DNA of 10,775 bases, taken from the NCBI GenBank assembly GCA_001803645.1, contig MHDW01000199.1:2915-13689 (forward strand), read 5' to 3'. Both the position numbers and the translations under genes were made by a program. Each line of letters begins with the position of its first letter. Position 1 is the stretch's first letter. The notes beneath the pieces are model-generated. The model was not told the DNA's origin and ran no database searches. It saw only the letters and a program-made list of their open reading frames with translations. The stretch is from Nitrospirae bacterium GWC2_42_7 (GTDB lineage Bacteria; Nitrospirota; Thermodesulfovibrionia; Thermodesulfovibrionales; UBA6898). This document shows positions 6,307-10,775 of this stretch, one piece after another.

Positions 6307-7281
6307 ATGGATTTTTTATACATGCTGTTTCCTGTATCAGGAGTAAAAACATATATATTCATTCCGCCTCTTGTAGCTCTTGTTGTCTCTTTTTTTACTT
6401 CTATGGGAGGGGTTTCCGGTGCATTCCTTCTGCTTCCATTCCAGATGAGCTTTTTGAATTTCACAAGCCCATCTGTAAGTTCAACTAACTTTCTTTATAA
6501 TATCGTTGCCATACCAAGCGGCGTATATCGTTTTATTAAAGAAGGCCGAATGGCATGGCCTCTCACCATGGTGGTAATAATCGGCACCCTGCCAGGTGTT
6601 TTCATCGGCTACTATCTGCGTATTCTGTATCTTCCTGATCCGAGGGCTTTCAAACTCTTTGTCGGCTGCGTGCTCCTTTATATTGGAATTCGCCTTCTTT
6701 ACGAGGTCACTGGAAAAGCTGCAGCAGGAAAATCAAAAATGAAGGAACTTGAGGATAAATTCAAAAAAAGAGTTGAGGAATTAAAAAAAGACCGGCAATC
6801 GAGGATTGCAGCAGGACTTCCGCCTGAAGCTATAGTTAAAACAAAATCGTTCTCTCTGAAAAAAGTTGAGTATACATTCTGGGGAGAAACATTCTCTTAC
6901 AGCACACCCGGCATGCTTATGCTCGCATTCATCGTCGGAATAATAGGTGGAACATATGGGATCGGCGGCGGCGCCATCATTGCGCCATTCTGTGTAACTG
7001 TATTTCATCTTCCTGTCTATACAGTAGCAGGCGCTGCCCTGATGGGCACTTTTCTTACTTCTATCGCAGGTGTATTCTTTTACAGTGTTATCCCTGCAAA
7101 TAATGGTGCAATAAATTCGCCTGACTGGCTTCTTGGCTTCCTCTTCGGAATTGGAGGTTTCATAGGAATGTATTTCGGAGCAAGATTCCAGAAGTTTGTA
7201 CCACAGAAGGCCATTAAATTAATGCTCGGCGCTCTGATAATTTATGTTTCCCTGCGTTATATAATTCAGTTCTTTACCTAG
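6307..7281 (+). CDS. TauE/SafE family membrane permease with large cytosolic loop
   Basis: This inner-membrane protein belongs to the TauE/SafE (sulfite or organosulfonate exporter) family; its substrate is unknown. The 324 residues hold two related halves, each opening with the glycine-rich family motif: SFFTSMGGVSGAFLLLP at 28-44 and GIIGGTYGIGGGAIIAP at 211-227. Each half has three to four hydrophobic segments. Between them lies a hydrophilic, lysine- and glutamate-rich stretch (about 137-198) that includes KMKELEDKFKKRVEELKKD, probably a short helix or coiled coil in the cytosol; compact family members lack this. GAGG ends 6 nt before the ATG. It begins 69 bp after holA and ends before a repeat-bearing spacer, so it may be read with the holA transcript or alone. 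Sulfur-compound export is possible, but nothing nearby confirms it. Confidence 0.88.
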   Translation: MDFLYMLFPVSGVKTYIFIPPLVALVVSFFTSMGGVSGAFLLLPFQMSFLNFTSPSVSSTNFLYNIVAIPSGVYRFIKEGRMAWPLTMVVIIGTLPGVFIGYYLRILYLPDPRAFKLFVGCVLLYIGIRLLYEVTGKAAAGKSKMKELEDKFKKRVEELKKDRQSRIAAGLPPEAIVKTKSFSLKKVEYTFWGETFSYSTPGMLMLAFIVGIIGGTYGIGGGAIIAPFCVTVFHLPVYTVAGAALMGTFLTSIAGVFFYSVIPANNGAINSPDWLLGFLFGIGGFIGMYFGARFQKFVPQKAIKLMLGALIIYVSLRYIIQFFT

Positions 7282-7350
7282 ACACATCATTTTACGCACT
7301 CTTCACTGAAGTTATTCATTCTTAAAAGTGATATTCTACTGGTTAAAGCA

Positions 7351-7439
7351 GCCCACCCCCTGCCCCTCCCGAGAGGGGACTTTAATCAACACCACTCAAA
7401 AAAGTCCCCTCCTTGGAGGGGTGCAGGGGTGGGTTCCCC
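7351..7439. repeat. GC-rich palindromic interspersed repeat, copy 2
   Basis: The left arm (7352-7383) pairs with the right arm (7401-7433) around a 17-nt loop, with ends GCCCACCCCC and GGGGTGGGTT. Positions 7405-7439 are the reverse complement of 2177-2211 with one mismatch, so this copy is inverted relative to copy 1. Both halves again contain the small CCCCTCC/GGAGGGG-type hairpins. No target-site duplication is obvious. The remaining parts of this 230-bp spacer hold only the promoter candidate just before the next gene. Confidence 0.8.
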
Positions 7440-7496
7440 TCCTCGCTGAAAGGTTTTCTCTAAATATCTTTTCACACATCTCCTGATCTTCTTTTG

Positions 7497-7505
7497 TGAT
7501 ACAAT
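7497..7505 (+). promoter_or_regulatory. Extended -10 promoter candidate, possibly leaderless
   Basis: TGATACAAT matches an extended -10 (TGn followed by TATAAT with one mismatch). No good -35 is seen 16-18 bp upstream, as is common for extended -10 promoters. The expected transcription start, about 7 nt after the -10, falls at or next to the ATG at 7512, and there is no Shine-Dalgarno sequence. The call rests on sequence only. Confidence 0.35.
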
Positions 7506-7511
7506 TACATA

Positions 7512-8591
7512 ATGAGATATAAAGACCTTGCTTTCAAATTTAAATTATTCCTTGTGCTTATGGTCCTGATACTTGTCTATTCTATAAGCTCATTCTTTTT
7601 TATTAATTTTTATCTTAAGAATGTCCTTCAGACACATTCTGCGAATACAGGACATTTTCTTGCATCTTCGATCTCTTTACATATAACCGGTAATTTTCAG
7701 CTCGAAAATATCAAGGGCATTGAATATTTTTTGAAGAACATATTAGAAAACAATCCCGATTTATCTTATATTTATATAGAAAAAGATAACAGAATAATAG
7801 TTTCTGCCTTTAATAAAGACTTAGATTCAGAACTTCAGAACAATTCGCTGAGAACCGTTCATTCTAAATATGTCTCTGTTAAAACAGCAAAAGGAGATTT
7901 TCTTGAGTTTTCTGAACCAATTTACGGTAGAACTGCCGTTAATCTGAACCTCGGCATCTCTGACAAATTATCCAATGATATAATACACCGCACTTTGAGG
8001 CTTCTGCTTTACTCTGTACTTGCCGCAGTTGCTGCAGCACTTATATTTTCTATCGTTATCTCAAAAAAACTTATGAAGCCTCTGTCTGTACTCACAACAT
8101 CTGCTATCGAGATAGCTGATAATAATTATTCAAAGGCTGTAGAGATACAAAGTAAAGACGAAGTAGGACAGCTTGCTGACAGCTTTAACAAGATGTCAGC
8201 TGCTGTTAATATCAGGGAAAAAGAGCTCCGTGAAATAAATGAAGAACTCGAAACAGTAAATGTAAGGCTGCACGAGTACATTAATGAACTTAACAGGACA
8301 AAGGACGAACTCGTAAGGTCAAAACAGGATGCAGCTGTTGTAGAAACATCAAGGGCAGTTTTACACCATATGCGGCAGCCTCTTACATATCTTATAATTG
8401 CGATAGATATGCTGCTTTCAGAGATCAAAGGAAAAGGTCTTTCAGACGCAGATTTTATACATAAAAACCTCAGCGCAGTGGAAGAAGCCGGCAGCAAACT
8501 TACAGAATTACTCAAGAAATTTGAAAAGTTGAAAGCATATAAATCCATAGAGTACGCCGATGAAATAAAGATCATTGATATAGATAACTGA
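7512..8591 (+). CDS. Two-TM HAMP sensor with histidine-kinase DHp-like end, no ATPase domain
   Basis: This is a membrane sensor of 359 residues. The order is TM1 (about 11-33), a periplasmic sensing region (about 34-160, with PDLSYIYIEKDNRIIVSAF typical of a Cache/PAS-like fold), TM2 (162-184), HAMP (about 185-237), a coiled coil (about 234-275), and a dimerisation/phosphoacceptor-like helix pair (about 274-345). The first helix carries SRAVLHHMRQPLTYL, with His285-His286 in the place of an H-box and RQPL like the RTPL/NQPL of kinases. The protein then ends in EIKIIDIDN; the N, G1 and G2 boxes of HATPase_c are absent. I see no frameshifted ATPase domain before the next gene at 8622. It may be a phosphoacceptor served by another kinase, a dimerising signal relay, or a degenerate kinase. 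No response regulator is adjacent. Confidence 0.8.
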   Translation: MRYKDLAFKFKLFLVLMVLILVYSISSFFFINFYLKNVLQTHSANTGHFLASSISLHITGNFQLENIKGIEYFLKNILENNPDLSYIYIEKDNRIIVSAFNKDLDSELQNNSLRTVHSKYVSVKTAKGDFLEFSEPIYGRTAVNLNLGISDKLSNDIIHRTLRLLLYSVLAAVAAALIFSIVISKKLMKPLSVLTTSAIEIADNNYSKAVEIQSKDEVGQLADSFNKMSAAVNIREKELREINEELETVNVRLHEYINELNRTKDELVRSKQDAAVVETSRAVLHHMRQPLTYLIIAIDMLLSEIKGKGLSDADFIHKNLSAVEEAGSKLTELLKKFEKLKAYKSIEYADEIKIIDIDN

Positions 8592-8621
8592 TTATATCCA
8601 GGACAAAAGGAGCAAAACAAT

Positions 8622-9107
8622 ATGCTGGCAGGTATTATTTCAGACTCTCATGACAACATGACATCACTCAAAAAGGCTGTTGCCTTATTCAATGAAAGAA
8701 AGGTCCAGCATGTAATACATGCCGGAGATTTTACATCGCCCTTTACTTTCCGCATACTAGAAGAACTAAAATGCAGTTTTACGGGAATATTCGGCAATAA
8801 TGACGGGGACAAGCTTCTCCTGCAGAAGATGTCAAAAGGAAAGATATTCAATCAACCCCATATTTTTGAACTTTCAGGCAGAAAAATAGTTCTGCTCCAC
8901 GAACATTTTATTGTAGACTCCCTGGCTGACAGCAGGCACTATGATATTGTAATATACGGCCATACCCACAAACCTGAAATACGAAAAAACAAGAATACCC
9001 TGATAATAAATCCAGGCGAATCAGGAGGATGGCTTTATGGAAAATCAACTGTGGCACTTCTTGACCTGTCTATTATGAAAGGGGAGATAGTTGATCTCGA
9101 TTCCTGA
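8622..9107 (+). CDS. YfcE/MJ0936-type metallophosphoesterase
   Basis: This calcineurin-like, two-metal phosphodiesterase is 161 residues long, typical of the compact YfcE/MJ0936 group. All metal-ligand motifs are present in order: DSH (Asp8, His10), GD (Asp36), GNND (Asn59), LLHEH (His93) and GHTH (His114, His116), followed by the NPGE turn. Relatives hydrolyse artificial phosphodiesters; the natural substrate is unknown, so no gene symbol is given. AAAGGAG at 8606-8612 is a strong ribosome binding site 9 nt before the ATG. It lies 30 bp after the sensor gene and is likely cotranscribed with it, but a functional link is not shown. It is the last plus-strand gene before the convergent minus-strand genes, with 97 bp between the two stops and no convincing terminator. 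Confidence 0.92.
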   Translation: MLAGIISDSHDNMTSLKKAVALFNERKVQHVIHAGDFTSPFTFRILEELKCSFTGIFGNNDGDKLLLQKMSKGKIFNQPHIFELSGRKIVLLHEHFIVDSLADSRHYDIVIYGHTHKPEIRKNKNTLIINPGESGGWLYGKSTVALLDLSIMKGEIVDLDS

Positions 9108-9204
9108 TCTCTCCCATAAACATCAGAACTTTGACAAAGCAGAAAGCATTTCTTCAGACTAAACGGTTCCTTCTAGCATTAAAAACATCCGATTTTCCCG
9201 AGAT

Positions 9205-9372
9205 TCAATCCTCTGTTTTTTCTCTTATTTCTACAATCCTGTCCCCGGGAATAGTAATCCATCCCGCTTCCGCTTCCAAAAAGACCTCGTTCTCATTTAT
9301 TTCAACTAATCTCCCGGTATAGACCGTTTCTGCTGTTATGACTTCAACCTGTTTTCCTATTAAATCGATCAT
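9205..9372 (-). CDS. Small conserved-looking protein of 55 residues coupled to yihY
   Basis: The minus strand encodes 55 residues beginning MIDLIGKQVEVITAETVYTG, continuing through LVEINENEVFLEAEAGWITI and ending REKTED. The ATG (9372-9370) overlaps the yihY stop by ATGA, the same spacing seen at other gene junctions here. The alternation of beta-strand-like stretches (VEVIT, YTGRLVEI, EVFLEAEAGWITIP, IVEI) suggests a small Sm/SH3-like barrel. It resembles short proteins I recall from related genomes, but I cannot name a family or function. The base pattern reads as coding, with a charged, soluble product. It could bind RNA or act as a partner of the neighbouring membrane protein; both are guesses. 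The overlapping plus-strand frame at 9131-9322 is rejected in its favour. Confidence 0.72.
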   Translation of the reverse strand: MIDLIGKQVEVITAETVYTGRLVEINENEVFLEAEAGWITIPGDRIVEIREKTED

Positions 9373-10196
9373 TTAGCCCCCTGTTTCTCTGCTGTATTCG
9401 TTAAATTATTCACTAATTCCGCACCGATCAATAAAATACTGCATGAATAAAAAACCCAGAGCAGAAAAACAATAAAGGCAGAAAGCGACCCATATATTTT
9501 ACCGAACTGGGCAACAGAAACAACGTACCATGTAAAAACATTTTTTGCCACCTCGAACATCAAGGCAGTAAAAAAAGCTCCCTTAAACGAATTTATCAGC
9601 CTGACTTTTGTCTTTGGGATGAGGAAATACAGCATGGTCAGGATAAACAGGACCAGTATAAAAGGCAGAACAAATCTGATTATAAAAGCAGTTATTACAC
9701 CGATCTTCATATCAGGCATCACATAGCTGAAAGTTTTCAGCAAAGATATAAAGGTAGTAGCAGTAAAAGATGTTAAAAGCAGCAGCATAATAATGGTCAC
9801 GGTCAGGAAAGATATAAACAGCGACCATATAAAATTACGCTTCTTTTTTATCTTAAAAACAACATTCAGCGCATTCTGAAATGAAGAAAACAGGGGATAG
9901 GAAAGGAGACCATAAAGAATTATGCTGTATTTTCCAATATTTTCATATGATATCGGCATCGACATATCATTCGTTATTTTATTGGTAACATTTGGAAGCA
10001 AGTTTACCATTTCAGCTAAGACAAAACTGTAAAACTCAGGATAGTGGCCTAGAAAATACCCAAAAAGCGTTACAAGGAAAATAGAAAAAGGGACAATAGC
10101 CATCATAGTAAAATAAGACATTGACCCGGCAAGCATCAGCCCGTCGTCTTTGAAAAAATCAGCAAGGCTTTTCCAGATAATTCCGGCTATGTTCAA
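9369..10196 (-). CDS. YihY/UPF0761 family inner-membrane protein
   Basis: This polytopic membrane protein of 275 residues was once annotated as ribonuclease BN (Rbn); that activity is now assigned to another protein, so the role of this family is unsettled. About six hydrophobic segments are visible. The family landmarks are DGLMLAGSMSYFTMMAIVPF near 18-37, SYPLFSSFQNALNVVF near 99-114, and the C-terminal YGSLSAFIVFLLWVFYSCSILLIGAEL near 235-261. The start is a TTG (10196-10194) that overlaps the upstream der stop as TTGA. An AGGAGG lies 14 nt upstream and a weaker AAGG very close to the start, so initiation is probably coupled to der. The next in-frame ATG would cut into the conserved N-terminus. 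A 55-residue gene follows by ATGA overlap. Confidence 0.9.
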   Translation of the reverse strand: MNIAGIIWKSLADFFKDDGLMLAGSMSYFTMMAIVPFSIFLVTLFGYFLGHYPEFYSFVLAEMVNLLPNVTNKITNDMSMPISYENIGKYSIILYGLLSYPLFSSFQNALNVVFKIKKKRNFIWSLFISFLTVTIIMLLLLTSFTATTFISLLKTFSYVMPDMKIGVITAFIIRFVLPFILVLFILTMLYFLIPKTKVRLINSFKGAFFTALMFEVAKNVFTWYVVSVAQFGKIYGSLSAFIVFLLWVFYSCSILLIGAELVNNLTNTAEKQGAK

Positions 10197-10775
10197 GTTC
10201 CTTTTTCTTTCCTCCTCGCTTTAATAAATATTTTCAGAGGCGTTCCTTCGAACACGAAATACTCCCTCAACCCCCTTTCTATAAATCTCAGCAGGGCGTC
10301 TTTTACACCTTCAGGATAATTCGCAAACACTACAAATGAAGGGGGTTCTGTCTTAACCTGCGTCATGTAATATAATTTTACCGCCCTGCCCTTATACATG
10401 GGCAAGGATATAGTTGAGATCACATACCTGAAGAATTTATTCAATTCACCTGTCGACACCCTCTTTCTTCTTTCACTGATTATTCTGTCTATCACAGGGA
10501 AGACTTTGGTAATTCTTTTCTTGGATAGTCCGGATATTGTCAATGCAGGAGCGTATCGTCCAAACCACATTTTGCGGTTAAGCTTGTCCATTATATCCTT
10601 ATATACCTTTTCAGGGTCTTCGATAAGGTCCCATTTGTTTAGCAAAAAAATTGCTCCCTTCCCATAATCCTTAACAATCCCTGCTATCTTCTGGTCCTGT
10701 TCCGTCACCCCGTCTTCTGCATTCAGTATGATCAGCGCCAGATCGCATCTCTCTATGCTCCTCACAGCCCTTACC
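10193..10775 (-). CDS. der: Ribosome biogenesis GTPase Der (EngA), 3' part only
   Basis: Der is a double-GTPase needed for 50S ribosomal subunit assembly. Only the last 194 or so residues are in the window; the frame runs off the edge with VRAVRSIERCDLALIILNA, so the gene begins outside. Visible parts are the end of the second G domain (DGVTEQDQKIAG, the G4 motif NKWD, and a G5-like ISGLSKKR where ISAL is more usual) and the C-terminal KH-like domain ending FEGTPLKIFIKARRK, which is diagnostic of Der. It is the first visible gene of a minus-strand chain. Its TGA overlaps the TTG start of the YihY-family gene. Confidence 0.93.
   Translation of the reverse strand, partial: VRAVRSIERCDLALIILNAEDGVTEQDQKIAGIVKDYGKGAIFLLNKWDLIEDPEKVYKDIMDKLNRKMWFGRYAPALTISGLSKKRITKVFPVIDRIISERRKRVSTGELNKFFRYVISTISLPMYKGRAVKLYYMTQVKTEPPSFVVFANYPEGVKDALLRFIERGLREYFVFEGTPLKIFIKARRKEKGT

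Noticed and set aside
8126..8620. 164-codon minus-strand frame, serine-rich
   Set aside because: It is antisense to the sensor gene's HAMP and helix region; the serine-rich product is typical of an antisense shadow.
9082..9115. Inverted repeat GGGAGAT/ATCTCTCCC at the end of the phosphoesterase gene as a bidirectional terminator
   Set aside because: The stem has a bulge, overlaps the coding end, and has no T-run on either strand.
9131..9322. 63-codon plus-strand frame
   Set aside because: It overlaps the better supported minus-strand gene at 9205-9372, has no ribosome site, and its composition looks like an antisense shadow.

Overview
The window is an ordinary-looking chromosomal segment of a Gram-negative, moderately AT-rich bacterium. 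A lipoprotein-type LptE (lipopolysaccharide export) shows an outer membrane, and a molybdenum cofactor enzyme pair next to CcdA suggests a respiratory, cytochrome c-rich lifestyle. The protein style and the dispersed repeats recall Nitrospirota (Thermodesulfovibrionia-like) or Desulfobacterota metagenomic genomes. That placement is inference from memory and has not been searched.

Layout, plus strand. Positions 2-103 hold the tail of an unidentified gene. A MOSC-domain protein (214-663) follows, then a 205-bp spacer bounded by inverted heptamer-repeat arrays. After it come mogA (869-1351) and ccdA (1348-2082), overlapping by ATGA. A 268-bp spacer, with an AT-rich hairpin and a GC-rich palindromic repeat, leads to the block leuS (2351-4834), lptE (4838-5350) and holA (5347-6237). 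This block is packed tightly enough to be one transcript. A TauE/SafE-type permease (6307-7281) comes next, then a 230-bp spacer with a second copy of the palindromic repeat and an extended -10 promoter candidate. The last plus-strand genes are a two-TM HAMP sensor (7512-8591) that stops after its histidine-bearing helix pair, and a YfcE-like phosphoesterase (8622-9107).

Minus strand, converging on that block: the 3' part of der (10193-10775, 5' end outside the window), a YihY-family membrane protein (9369-10196), and a 55-residue gene (9205-9372). These three are chained by 4-bp stop/start overlaps. No spacer exceeds 300 bp. I saw no tRNA, rRNA, CRISPR, insertion sequence or phage gene.

The genes do mostly housekeeping work: cofactor synthesis (MogA, perhaps MOSC), periplasmic thiol delivery (CcdA), leucyl-tRNA charging, LPS transport, replication clamp loading and ribosome assembly (Der). 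The least ordinary layer is the repeats. Seven-base tandem repeats of one sequence family (consensus near KAGYTAR) occur at five places: three around the MOSC-mogA spacer, where they supply the MOSC stop codon and abut the mogA start, and two in frame inside leuS. The palindromic element occurs twice in opposite orientation, sharing 35 nt with one mismatch. Other points worth checking are the sensor without an ATPase domain, a possible leaderless transcript for it, and the small gene coupled to yihY. I did not find a convincing new multi-gene system.
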